The translations under genes and the position numbers were made by a program. DNA of 5,789 bases from positions 1 to 5,789 of the forward strand of contig JAHWYA010000146.1 in NCBI GenBank assembly GCA_020028115.1, read 5' to 3'. The notes beneath the pieces are model-generated. The model was not told the DNA's origin. It ran no database searches and saw only the letters and a program-made list of their open reading frames with translations. Positions 1 to 5,571 of the stretch are shown piece after piece. How positions within the stretch are numbered: position 1 is the stretch's first letter; every line of letters starts with the position of its first letter. Source of the DNA: Anaeromyxobacter sp. (GTDB taxonomy: Bacteria > Myxococcota > Myxococcia > Myxococcales > Anaeromyxobacteraceae).

Positions 1-308
1 ACGCGGAGCCCGAGGGCGCGCTTGCCGGGCGTCCGCCCTCCCCCCGCGACCTCCCAGGCGACGTCCCAGCCCCAGCCCGAGAGGAGCACCGCCGCGACGG
101 CGAGGAGCTGCCCCGCCCACGACAGCGCCTGGAGGTCCCGCAGGAGGTCGCCCGAGACCGAGTACAGGACGAGCCCGAGCACCCACAGGAGGAAGACGAC
201 CAGGACGTCGACCAGGTACGCGAACGCGCGCGCGCCGAGCCCCGCGAGCTCGAGGTGGAGGGCGACGCGCTCGGGCGTCTCGAACCGGAGCTCGGGTGCG
301 TCCGTCAC
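1..308 (-). CDS. RDD family membrane protein, N-terminal part (runs off left edge)
   Basis: About 102 codons are open without a stop from a GTG start to the window edge. Seen in the sequence: a short polar N-terminus, then the segment ARAFAYLVDVLVVFLLWVLG, which has the Arg and Asp of the RDD signature at the head of the first membrane helix. A second hydrophobic stretch rich in Leu, Val and Trp follows, and then the diagnostic block GRTPGKRALGLR, matching the 'G-x-TPGKRxxGLRV' motif of the family (PF06271). RDD proteins are small multi-helix inner-membrane proteins; some members have been linked to ion or osmotic homeostasis, but most have no defined function. The GTG start overlaps the stop codon of an unrelated frame and has a G-rich stretch just upstream, so the exact start is less certain than the family. 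The gene lies 49 nt downstream of the Cna-B-like gene on the same strand, so the two may be co-transcribed. Confidence 0.82.
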   Translation of the reverse strand, partial: MTDAPELRFETPERVALHLELAGLGARAFAYLVDVLVVFLLWVLGLVLYSVSGDLLRDLQALSWAGQLLAVAAVLLSGWGWDVAWEVAGGGRTPGKRALGLR

Positions 309-357
309 CCCGCCATCATGCCGCGCGGGCGGGACGCGCGCACGCCGGGACTCTGCC

Positions 358-1221
358 TCAGCGCGCCGCCGCGATCGCGACGGGCGTCGCCGGGGCGTCG
401 ACCTTCACCCGGACCTCGGTCTCGATCCCGTCGGCGACCGGGACCTCGCCGCTCTCCGCGCTGCGGCCGCCGACGAGGGCCATGACCTTGTAGCGGCCGG
501 GGCGGAGCTTCTCGAACGTGAACCGGCCGAGCCGGTTGGTGACGCCCTCGGCGCCGTCGTTCGCGTCCTTCGAGAGCGCGACGACCCGCGCGCCCGGGAG
601 CGGGGCGCCGCTCATGTCGCGCACGGCGCCGCCGAGCGTGCCGCCGCGGTGCAGGTAGACCGGCGGCAGCGGCTCGCGCGTGTTCACCGGGACGAACTCG
701 GGGAGGTAGCCCGGCGCGGAGACGACGAGCACGAGCAGGCCGCGCGGGGCATGCTTGATCTCGTACCAGCCGCCGTACCCGCTCACCGCCACCGACGCGA
801 CGCGCTCCGGGCGGACGAAGCGGAGCCGCTCGAGCTTCGCGGGGTCCGCGAGCGACGCGCGCGCCTCCTGCACCGGCATCTCGGTCTCGGCGTCGAGCAC
901 CTCGCCGAGGATGTGCTCGCCCTGGCCGAGGCGGATCTCCGGGATCTGGAGCTTCTTCCCCGAGGCGCCCTGGACGTGGAACACGTTCGGCGCGTACCCC
1001 TCGGCGCGGATGACGACGCGGAACTCGCCCTCGGGCGGCGTCAGGACCTTGAACCGGCCCTCGGGGCTCTCGAACCGCACGCCGTTCACGGTGAAGCGAG
1101 CTACGGGCGCGCCGGTCCGTCCGACCACCTGGCCGCGGAGCTCCCCCGGGGGGGCGGGGATGCCGGGGAGCGGGGCGGACGAGGCGGCGGCGAGGATGAG
1201 CGCGGCGGCGTAGGCGAGCAT
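358..1221 (-). CDS. Secreted protein with three carboxypeptidase-regulatory-like (Cna-B type) repeats
   Basis: 287 residues. I chose the ATG at 1221 rather than an in-frame ATG 43 codons upstream because a perfect GGAGG sits 7 nt before it and the protein then opens with a signal-peptide-like segment (MLAYAAALILAAASSAPLPG). Three beta-sandwich repeats follow, at about residues 27-78, 101-174 and 193-253. Each opens with a G-x-V segment followed by 'GxPVxxARV'-type text and closes with a 'GRFxxxxLxPGxYxVxxxxxGY'-type strand; examples are EGRFKVLTPPEGEFRVVIRA and LGRFTFEKLRPGRYKVMAL. This is the hallmark of CarboxypepD_reg/Cna-B-like domains, which act as structural, adhesive or carbohydrate-binding modules outside the cytoplasm. 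No peptidase catalytic domain, LPXTG motif or C-terminal membrane helix is visible. There is no cysteine at the signal cleavage region, so it is probably periplasmic or released rather than a lipoprotein. The RDD gene follows closely on the same strand. The function is otherwise unknown. Confidence 0.85.
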   Translation of the reverse strand: MLAYAAALILAAASSAPLPGIPAPPGELRGQVVGRTGAPVARFTVNGVRFESPEGRFKVLTPPEGEFRVVIRAEGYAPNVFHVQGASGKKLQIPEIRLGQGEHILGEVLDAETEMPVQEARASLADPAKLERLRFVRPERVASVAVSGYGGWYEIKHAPRGLLVLVVSAPGYLPEFVPVNTREPLPPVYLHRGGTLGGAVRDMSGAPLPGARVVALSKDANDGAEGVTNRLGRFTFEKLRPGRYKVMALVGGRSAESGEVPVADGIETEVRVKVDAPATPVAIAAAR

Positions 1222-1228
1222 CGCAAAA

Positions 1229-1233
1229 CCTCC
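1229..1233 (-). promoter_or_regulatory. Ribosome binding site deciding the Cna-B gene start
   Basis: On the minus strand GGAGG stands 7 nt before the ATG at 1221. It supports this start over the longer frame beginning at 1350, whose extra N-terminal residues are Arg/Pro-rich and do not look like a secretion signal. Confidence 0.7.
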
Positions 1234-1277
1234 AGGACGACGCGAACTCTCCGTAGCACGCACCGCGCCCGCGCAAA

Positions 1278-1292
1278 CCCTCGTAGCGAGGG
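1278..1292 (-). repeat. Short perfect hairpin upstream of the Cna-B gene
   Basis: CCCTCG (1278-1283) and CGAGGG (1287-1292) form a perfect 6-bp stem with a 3-nt loop. Read on the minus strand the stem is followed by TTT only, so it is at best a weak terminator or leader hairpin for the gene starting at 1221, 57 nt away. It could be chance at this GC content. Confidence 0.3.
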
Positions 1293-1414
1293 CGCCCGGC
1301 GGTGGGTTCCGCGCATTCCGGGGTCGCGCTGACCCCGACGCGACGGTCACCGAGCGTCACCGCGCCCGCACTCCGTACCATGCGCGCGGGGCACGGGATC
1401 CGGGGACACGGGGC

Positions 1415-1478
1415 GCGTCGAAGTCCACCTCCGCTCGCCTGAGCGTAGCCGCCGCGCAGCGGCGGCGAAGTCGAAGGG
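1415..1478. repeat. REP-like palindromic intergenic element
   Basis: Two adjacent hairpins sit side by side. CGCTC (1432-1436) pairs with GAGCG (1441-1445) around a 4-nt loop, and GCCGCCGC (1448-1455) pairs with GCGGCGGC (1459-1466) around GCA. The block is flanked by similar GTCGAAGT/CGAAGTCGAAGG segments (about 1417-1424 and 1466-1477). Read on the minus strand it has the style of 'CCCTTCGACTTCGCC...GCTACGCTCAGGCGAGCG' intergenic repeats that I recall as common in GC-rich environmental bacteria, including Myxococcota. It lies outside genes, as REP/BIME units usually do. Only one copy is in this window, so repeat status rests on structure and memory of similar elements. Confidence 0.55.
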
Positions 1479-1565
1479 CTACTTCCTCTCCCGGAGGATA
1501 CCCGGGTGCCGCCGGGCGAGGCGCCGCCGGGTCGCCGCGGAGGACCGGCGCGGGCGTCCGCCGCG

Positions 1566-1571
1566 TGGTAT
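1566..1571 (+). promoter_or_regulatory. Possible -10 box of the tRNA-Lys gene
   Basis: TGGTAT is the only AT-leaning hexamer shortly before the tRNA and would place transcription start some 14 nt ahead of its 5' end. No good -35 lies 16-18 bp upstream, so this is a weak guess. Confidence 0.2.
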
Positions 1572-1591
1572 CTCTCCGCGCCGGAGCACCC

Positions 1592-1664
1592 GAGGCGCTA
1601 GCTCAATTGGTAGAGCATCGGCCTTTTAAGCCGGTGGTTCTGGGTTCGAGTCCCAGGCGCCTCA
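1592..1664 (+). tRNA. tRNA-Lys (anticodon UUU)
   Basis: A complete 73-nt cloverleaf that decodes AAA/AAG lysine codons. The acceptor arm GAGGCGC (1592-1598) pairs with GCGCCTC (1657-1663), with A1664 as discriminator base. The D arm has GCTC/GAGC stems. The anticodon stem TCGGC/GCCGG (1618-1622/1630-1634, one G-U pair at the base) encloses the loop CTTTTAA, placing the anticodon TTT at 1625-1627. The T arm CTGGG-TTCGAGT-CCCAG is canonical. The 3' CCA is not encoded and must be added by nucleotidyltransferase. No integrase gene or second copy of the 3' end is visible, so there is no sign that this tRNA serves as an attachment site here. No clear T-run terminator follows it. Confidence 0.97.
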
Positions 1665-1748
1665 CTCGCCGCCCTCCCTCCGGGACCCAGGAGCGCGCGC
1701 GATCCGCGCGGCGCGTCGCGACGCAGGACGCGCTGAACGTGGTGGACG

Positions 1749-3245
1749 TCACGGCCATCGGCCATCCGCTCGCGAGTCGTCGCCGGCCGCCGCGCCGGCG
1801 CGGCGCAAGCTGCCCGGCCCGCGGCGGTGGAGCCGGCTCGCGAGCCGCCCCACGGCGGCCACGGCGGAGCCGATCCGCTCGCTCCAGGGCTCGCCGCAGC
1901 TCAGGCGGATGCAGCTCCGGTACGCCCGGGCCGCGGAGAAGATCTGTCCGGGCGCGATGGCGACGCCCGACCGGAGCGCCGCCGCGTGCAGCTCCAGCGC
2001 GTCCACGGTCGGTGGCAGCTCGATCCACAGATAGCAGCCGCCGCGCGGCCGCGACGCGCACGTCCCGGGCGGGAACGACTCGGCGACCGCGCACGCGGTG
2101 CGGGACACGATGTCCTCGAGCCGCGACCGCAGCGTGCGGAGGTGGCGGTCGTAGCTGCCGGTCCGGAGGAAGTGCGCGACGGCGCGCTGCGTGAGCGTCG
2201 GGGTCGCCACGTTCACCGAGAACTTGAGCCGCTCGATGCGCTCGCGGAACCGGCCCGGCGCCGTGAAGCCGACGCGGAAGCCCGGAGCGAGCGACTTCGA
2301 GAACGAGCCGCACAGGATCACGAGGCCGTCTCGATCCCAGGCCTTCGCCGGCCTCGGCCGCACGCCGCCGAACGCCAGGTCGCCGTACACGTCGTCCTCG
2401 ACGAGGGGGATGCCCCGGGCGGCGAGGAGCCGGACGAGGCGGGCCTTCTCGTCGTCCGGCATGAGCCCTCCGAGCGGGTTGCTGAAGTTCGGGACGGCGA
2501 CCACCGCCGCCACGCGACCTCCGTCCAGCCGCCGCTCGAGCTCGCTCACGTCGAGCCCGGTCCCCGGCAACGACGGCACCTCGGCGGCGCGGAGCCCGAG
2601 CGACTCGATGGCCTGGAGCGTCCCGTAGTACGCCGGGGTCTCGACGGCGACGGTGTCGCCCGGGCGCGTCACGGCGAGCAGGGCGAGGTGGATCGCCTCC
2701 GTCGCGCCGCTCGTCACGACGAGATCGTCCGGAGTGAGGGCGCAGCCCAGCGCGACCGCGCGCTGCGCGACGAGCCGGCGGAGCTCGAGGAACCCCGGCG
2801 GCATCTCGTACTGCAGGCCGCCCGTGTGCGCGCGGCGCGCCACGGCGCTCATCGCGCGGGCGAGGCCGCGCGCCGGGAGCAGCGCCGGCGACGGCGTCGC
2901 GGACCCGAGCGGCACCAGCCTCGGGTCCCGCTGGGCGCGGTACACCTCCTGGACGAGATCGCTCACCGTGACGGCGGTCGCGCCCGGTCGTGGCCGTGCC
3001 GCCGACGGCAGCGGCGCGAGCGCCCGCGCGCGGACGAAGAACCCGGAGCGCGGCCTGGCCTCGACGAGCCCCGCCGACTCGAGCTGCGCGAGGGCCTGGA
3101 TGACGGTGGAGGCGGACACCCGCTCGTCCCTGCGGATCACGCGGATGGACGGGAGCCGGTCACCGGGCCCGAACGCGCCCTCCTGGATGGCGTGCTCGTA
3201 GCGGCGCGCGATCTCGGAGTAGCGCGGGGACGCTGCGGGTCGCAT
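1749..3245 (-). CDS. MocR-family transcriptional regulator (GntR winged helix fused to aminotransferase-like domain)
   Basis: 498 residues from the ATG at 3245, a typical length for MocR/PdxR/GabR proteins. Residues 8-73 form a GntR-type winged helix (PGDRLPSIRVIRRDERVSAS, then TVIQALAQLESAGLVEARPR and SGFFV). Residues 105-470 are a fold-type I aminotransferase domain with all key sites present: TSGATEAIHLAL near 178; Asn256 in SNPLGG; Asp284 and Tyr287 in EDDVYGDL; the Schiff-base lysine Lys317 in SFSKSLAPGFRVG with Arg324; and the carboxylate-binding Arg447 in IRLS. Such proteins bind PLP and usually act as DNA-binding sensors of PLP or amino compounds rather than as metabolic enzymes. The last 25 or so residues are an Arg/Ala/Gly-rich tail. 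An in-frame ATG 17 codons upstream would run through the probable operator, and its residues do not resemble the family. No Shine-Dalgarno precedes 3245; a TAGCAT box at 3253-3258 would give a leaderless message. The gene is divergent from the DUF2917-like gene, its likely target. The effector is unknown. Confidence 0.93.
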   Translation of the reverse strand: MRPAASPRYSEIARRYEHAIQEGAFGPGDRLPSIRVIRRDERVSASTVIQALAQLESAGLVEARPRSGFFVRARALAPLPSAARPRPGATAVTVSDLVQEVYRAQRDPRLVPLGSATPSPALLPARGLARAMSAVARRAHTGGLQYEMPPGFLELRRLVAQRAVALGCALTPDDLVVTSGATEAIHLALLAVTRPGDTVAVETPAYYGTLQAIESLGLRAAEVPSLPGTGLDVSELERRLDGGRVAAVVAVPNFSNPLGGLMPDDEKARLVRLLAARGIPLVEDDVYGDLAFGGVRPRPAKAWDRDGLVILCGSFSKSLAPGFRVGFTAPGRFRERIERLKFSVNVATPTLTQRAVAHFLRTGSYDRHLRTLRSRLEDIVSRTACAVAESFPPGTCASRPRGGCYLWIELPPTVDALELHAAALRSGVAIAPGQIFSAARAYRSCIRLSCGEPWSERIGSAVAAVGRLASRLHRRGPGSLRRAGAAAGDDSRADGRWP

Positions 3246-3280
3246 GGACACGATGCTAGCACCCGCGCGCGGCCGTCGTT

Positions 3281-3322
3281 TCTGTACCGGTCCCATATCG
3301 CCAGCTCTGTATCTGTTCTGGT
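3281..3322. promoter_or_regulatory. Candidate MocR operator: direct repeats in the divergent spacer
   Basis: The spacer between the MocR gene and the DUF2917-like gene carries TCTGTACCGGT (3281-3291) and TCTGTTCTGGT (3312-3322). They match at 9 of 11 positions and start 31 bp apart, about three helical turns. A further TCTGTA lies at 3306-3311, 25 bp after the first. These are the most AT-rich and least GC-biased bases in the region. MocR/GabR/PdxR dimers are known to bind direct repeats upstream of their own genes and divergent targets, so autoregulation plus control of the neighbour is the natural reading. Binding itself is inferred. Confidence 0.55.
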
Positions 3323-3348
3323 TCGTCGAGGAGCGCTACGGATCCGTC

Positions 3349-3696
3349 ATGAGCGGATCGTCCGTCAGGACCGCCGGCCGGACGGCGCCGGCGTGGGAGC
3401 TCCCGTCCCGGCTCATCGCGGCCATGCTCCGCGTCGCCCGCCGCGGGCTGCGGCGTCCGGCGCGCCCCTGGCGCGTGGAGCTCGAGCTCGCAGACGGCGT
3501 CGCGTGGAGCCGGCGGGCGGGGCGCGGCGGCGCGACGGTGCGCTGCCTCGACGGGTCGGTGTGGCTCACGCGCGAGGGCGATCCGGAGGATCGGGTGCTC
3601 GAGACCGGTCAGGCGTTCCGCAGCGAGCGCCGCGGACGGATCGCCGTGCTCGCGCTCGGCTCGGCGCGCGTCGTCGTGTCGATGGGCGAGACGTAG
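3349..3696 (+). CDS. DUF2917-like small protein, divergent from MocR regulator
   Basis: 115 residues from the ATG at 3349. An upstream ATG at 3244 in the same frame is rejected because it would overlap the MocR start and translate the operator. GAGGAG at 3328-3333 lies 15 nt before the start, rather far, so the start is moderately certain. The core, about residues 43-110, reads WRVELELADGVAWSRRAGRG and then VRCLDGSVWLTREGDPEDRV, LETGQAF and GRIAVLALGSARVVV. The 'G-x-VWLTREGDPxDxxLxxGxxF' text is the signature of DUF2917, a small beta-barrel, cupin-like domain of unknown function. Residues 1-42 are basic and lack a signal peptide or membrane helix, so a cytoplasmic location is likely. From memory, DUF2917 genes are often found beside MocR-type regulators, and the repeats in the spacer suggest direct control. 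No catalytic residues can be named. Its stop is only 14 nt from the stop of a converging minus-strand gene remnant. Confidence 0.85.
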   Translation: MSGSSVRTAGRTAPAWELPSRLIAAMLRVARRGLRRPARPWRVELELADGVAWSRRAGRGGATVRCLDGSVWLTREGDPEDRVLETGQAFRSERRGRIAVLALGSARVVVSMGET

Positions 3697-3710
3697 CGGC
3701 GCGTCACTCC

Positions 3711-3904
3711 TCACTTTTCCCCCTCTGCCCCGGCGGTCCCCTCCAGGACGCGCTCGCGGATCTGGTTCATCGCCTTCTCGGCCACGCCAGCGAGGACGAG
3801 CGGCGTCGACTCTCGCGCGCAGGATCTCGTCCGGATCGTCGATGTCGTCGCTGCCCCTCTTCGGGTTCAGGGTTGGACCTGATGTCGGAGGCGCGGAAGC
3901 GCTT
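3711..3904 (-). pseudogene. Frameshifted 3' fragment of an unrecognised gene
   Basis: On the minus strand coding-like text is spread over three frames. Roughly 3858-3904 reads KRFRASDIRSNPEPEE; 3818-3856 reads GSDDIDDPDEILR; and 3711-3815 reads ESTPLVLAGVAEKAMNQIRE followed by RVLEGTAGAEGEK and a TGA stop. Each segment has strong G/C at third positions, which disappears when the neighbouring frame is used. The frame switches fall at a GGGG run (3854-3857) and a CGCGCG tract (about 3814-3819), the kind of place where slippage, mutation or sequencing error occurs. Rejoined, it would be the acidic and helical C-terminal end of a soluble protein, followed by a short convergent gap to the DUF2917-like gene. 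No start codon is present and the frame closes with TAA at 3905-3907, so the 5' part is missing. I do not recognise the family. It could be a decaying gene cut by rearrangement, or an intact gene spoiled by indel errors near an assembly join. Confidence 0.42.
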
Positions 3905-3938
3905 TTACCTACCGGGCGAGGATGGCCCCGCTTCCGCG
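3892..3938. repeat. 10-bp perfect inverted repeat in the gspG leader
   Basis: CGCGGAAGCG (3892-3901) and CGCTTCCGCG (3929-3938) are exact reverse complements separated by 27 bases, ending 5 nt before the gspG Shine-Dalgarno. In RNA this could be a long-loop stem affecting translation; in DNA the arms are centred 37 bp apart and could be paired protein-binding sites. The spacer contains the relatively AT-rich TTTTAC. No T-run follows, so it is not a standard terminator. Confidence 0.45.
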
Positions 3939-3943
3939 TGGCC

Positions 3944-3949
3944 AGGAGG
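3944..3949 (+). promoter_or_regulatory. Ribosome binding site of gspG
   Basis: A perfect AGGAGG lies 7 nt before the ATG at 3957. It fixes this start against ATGs upstream (3882) and the internal ATG at 3966, and it is the strongest translation signal in the window, in keeping with the high expression expected of the major pseudopilin. Confidence 0.8.
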
Positions 3950-3956
3950 CACAGAC

Positions 3957-4388
3957 ATGGAACAGATGAAGTCCCGGTCTGGCCTGGCACGCGGCTTCAC
4001 GCTGCTCGAGCTGCTCGTCGTCATGGTCATCATCGGCCTGCTGGCGGGCTTCGTCGCGCCGCGCTACTTCGCGCAGGTCGGCAAGTCGCAGATCAAGGTC
4101 GCGCGCGCGCAGATCGACGCGCTCGACAAGGCGCTCGACCAGTTCCGGCTCGACGTCGGGCGCTATCCGACGAGCGAGGAGGGGCTGCAGGTGCTCGTCA
4201 CGCGGCCGAGCAGCGAGCCGGCCTGGGCCGGGCCCTACCTCAAGAAGGGCGTGCCCGCCGATCCATGGGGCCGGCCCTACGTCTACCAGCAGCCCGGCAC
4301 GCACAACGGCGATTTCGAGCTGCAGTCCTACGGCAAGGACGGCCGTCCGGGCGGCACCGGCGAAGCCTCCGACGTCACGAACTGGTGA
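3957..4388 (+). CDS. gspG: Type II secretion system major pseudopilin GspG
   Basis: 143 residues, a normal length for GspG, the main subunit of the periplasmic pseudopilus that pushes folded proteins through the outer-membrane secretin. A 13-residue basic leader ends in Gly13; prepilin peptidase (GspO/PilD) would cut before Phe14, giving the mature start FTLLELLVVMVIIGLLAG with the invariant Glu at mature position 5 (residue 18) and the hydrophobic helix used for assembly. The C-terminal domain carries the GspG-specific blocks RYPTSEEGLQVLV, GPYLKKGVPADPWGRPYVYQ and SYGKDGRPGGTGEASDVTNW; the last forms the calcium-binding loop typical of GspG, and its Asp residues are present. The start is supported by AGGAGG 7 nt upstream. 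gspF begins 4 nt after the stop, so the genes are surely co-transcribed. The gene needs gspD, gspE and gspL/M elsewhere to form a working system. Confidence 0.95.
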   Translation: MEQMKSRSGLARGFTLLELLVVMVIIGLLAGFVAPRYFAQVGKSQIKVARAQIDALDKALDQFRLDVGRYPTSEEGLQVLVTRPSSEPAWAGPYLKKGVPADPWGRPYVYQQPGTHNGDFELQSYGKDGRPGGTGEASDVTNW

Positions 4389-4392
4389 CCCC

Positions 4393-5571
4393 GTGCGCTT
4401 CCGCATCACCACGCTCGACGGTGGCCAGGGGGTCGCGACCCAGGAGCTGGACGCGCTCGACGAGGCCGACGCGCACCGCCAGGCGATCGCGCGCGGCCTG
4501 CGCGTGCTCGCGATCGAGGCGGCGCGCTGGAAGCGCTCGCGGCGCGCGCGCCTGTCCCTGGTCGCGTTCAGCAACGAGCTCGTCGCGCTGCTCGAGGCCG
4601 GCCTGTCGCTCGTCGAGGCGATCGACGCCCTGGCCGAGAAGGAGCGCGACGACTCGGTCCGCCACCTGCTCGAGGGCCTGCGCCGGCGCCTGTACGAGGG
4701 GCAGAGCCTGTCGACCGCGCTCGGTGAGTTCCCGAGCAGCTTCCCGACGCTGTACGTCGCGACCGTGCGCGCGAGTGAGCGCAGCGGCGCGATCGCCGAG
4801 GCGCTGCGGCGCTTCGTCGCCTACCAGCAGCAGATCGACCTGCTGAAGAAGCGGCTGATCAACGCGTCGATCTATCCGGCCGTGCTGCTCGCGGCCGGCT
4901 CGCTGGTCTTGCTGTTCCTCGTCGCCTACGTCGTGCCACGGTTCTCGGGCATCTACGAGGAGATCGGCGGCGAGCTGCCGTTCGCCTCGAAGTTGTTGAT
5001 GGAGTGGGGGCGGTTGCTCGAGGCGCACGGCCTCGCCGTGCTGGCCGGCTTCCTCGCCTGCGTCGCCCTCGCCGGCTACGGCGTGCGGCGGCCCGGCTTT
5101 CGCACCGCGGTCGGCGGCCTGTTCGCGCGCATCCCGATGGTCGGCTACCAGATCTCGCTCTACCAGCTGGCGCGCCTGTATCGCACCGTCGGCATGCTGC
5201 TGCGCGGCGGCCTGCCCGTCGTGACCGCGTTCGAGATGACGCGCGGCCTGCTGGCAGCGGCCGCACAGCCGCGGCTCGAGGCCGCCACGCGCGCGGTGCG
5301 CGAGGGACGCTCGCTGACCGACGCGCTCGCCCCCCAGGGCCTGACCACGCCGGTCGCCGAGCGCATGCTCCGCGTCGGCGAACGCAGCGGCAACATGGGC
5401 GAGATGATGGAGCGGATCGCGGCGTTCTACGACGAGGAGCTGTCGCGCTTCGTCGACCTCGCCACGCGCCTGATCGAGCCGGCCATGATGACGGTGATCG
5501 GCCTCGTGATCGGCCTCATCGTCGTGCTCATGTACTTCCCGATCTTCGAGCTCGCCGGGAGCATCCGATGA
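4393..5571 (+). CDS. gspF: Type II secretion system inner-membrane platform protein GspF
   Basis: 392 residues from a GTG start 4 nt after the gspG stop; there is no clear Shine-Dalgarno, so translational coupling to gspG is likely. GspF is the polytopic inner-membrane core of the secretion motor, contacting the ATPase GspE and the pseudopilus base. Seen: an N-terminal cytoplasmic segment (1-50, FRITTLDGGQGVATQELDAL); a first T2SSF domain (about 57-180) with FSNELVALLEAGLSLVEAID and ASERSGAIAEAL; a second (about 257-380) with LARLYRTVGMLLRGGLPVVT and VGERSGNMGEMM; and three membrane helices near 163-183, 213-230 and 364-384. The twin 'GERSG' motifs and the closing hydrophobic helix with YFPIFEL are standard for the GspF/PilC family. 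Placement after gspG rather than after gspE differs from the usual C-D-E-F-G order. PilC is a less likely alternative given the GspG neighbour. Confidence 0.94.
   Translation: MRFRITTLDGGQGVATQELDALDEADAHRQAIARGLRVLAIEAARWKRSRRARLSLVAFSNELVALLEAGLSLVEAIDALAEKERDDSVRHLLEGLRRRLYEGQSLSTALGEFPSSFPTLYVATVRASERSGAIAEALRRFVAYQQQIDLLKKRLINASIYPAVLLAAGSLVLLFLVAYVVPRFSGIYEEIGGELPFASKLLMEWGRLLEAHGLAVLAGFLACVALAGYGVRRPGFRTAVGGLFARIPMVGYQISLYQLARLYRTVGMLLRGGLPVVTAFEMTRGLLAAAAQPRLEAATRAVREGRSLTDALAPQGLTTPVAERMLRVGERSGNMGEMMERIAAFYDEELSRFVDLATRLIEPAMMTVIGLVIGLIVVLMYFPIFELAGSIR

Larger units (their letters stand above)
1222..1591. other. Gene-free intergenic stretch between the Cna-B gene and tRNA-Lys
   Basis: I find no convincing coding frame in these 370 bases. 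Open frames crossing it lack start signals and coding-like third positions. It should contain the promoter of the minus-strand Cna-B/RDD pair and that of the plus-strand tRNA, but no clear -35/-10 pair stands out. It holds a small hairpin at 1278-1292 and a palindromic REP-like unit at about 1415-1478, listed separately. Confidence 0.6.

Noticed and set aside
22..1332. A 436-codon plus-strand frame opposite the Cna-B gene
   Set aside because: Arg/Glu/Ala-rich shadow with no domain motifs. The opposite strand has a signal peptide, three recognisable repeats and a good ribosome binding site.
305..1381. A 358-codon minus-strand frame overlapping the Cna-B gene in another register
   Set aside because: Composition is Arg/Pro-biased with no domain-like text, and it shares the region with a well-supported gene.
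1696..1710. CGCGCG-ATC-CGCGCG palindrome after the tRNA as a terminator
   Set aside because: The stem is made only of alternating CG, common by chance at this composition, and no T-run follows.
1592..1748. tRNA-Lys as an integration site for a mobile element
   Set aside because: No integrase, no repeated copy of the tRNA 3' end and no excisionase or phage-type gene lies in the window; the neighbouring gene is an ordinary MocR regulator.
3882..3956. Upstream ATG at 3882 as the true gspG start
   Set aside because: It would add 25 residues before the short basic prepilin leader, has no good ribosome site at proper spacing and would translate the inverted repeat; the ATG at 3957 has a perfect AGGAGG.
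3256..3990. A 244-codon minus-strand frame across the DUF2917-like gene and the boundary zone
   Set aside because: Antisense to DUF2917 for most of its length. Only a short internal piece (about 3818-3856) looks coding, and that is better explained by the frameshifted remnant.
1827..4388. An 853-codon plus-strand open frame running from within the MocR gene into gspG
   Set aside because: The first roughly 2.1 kb is antisense to MocR or off-frame to the DUF2917-like gene and is Arg/Ala/Glu-rich low-complexity text. Only the last 143 codons, after AGGAGG, are real (gspG). It is a by-product of rare stop codons at high GC.
4375..5028. A 217-codon minus-strand frame opposite gspF
   Set aside because: Antisense shadow rich in Arg, Gln and Leu; gspF on the plus strand has clear family motifs and membrane helices.
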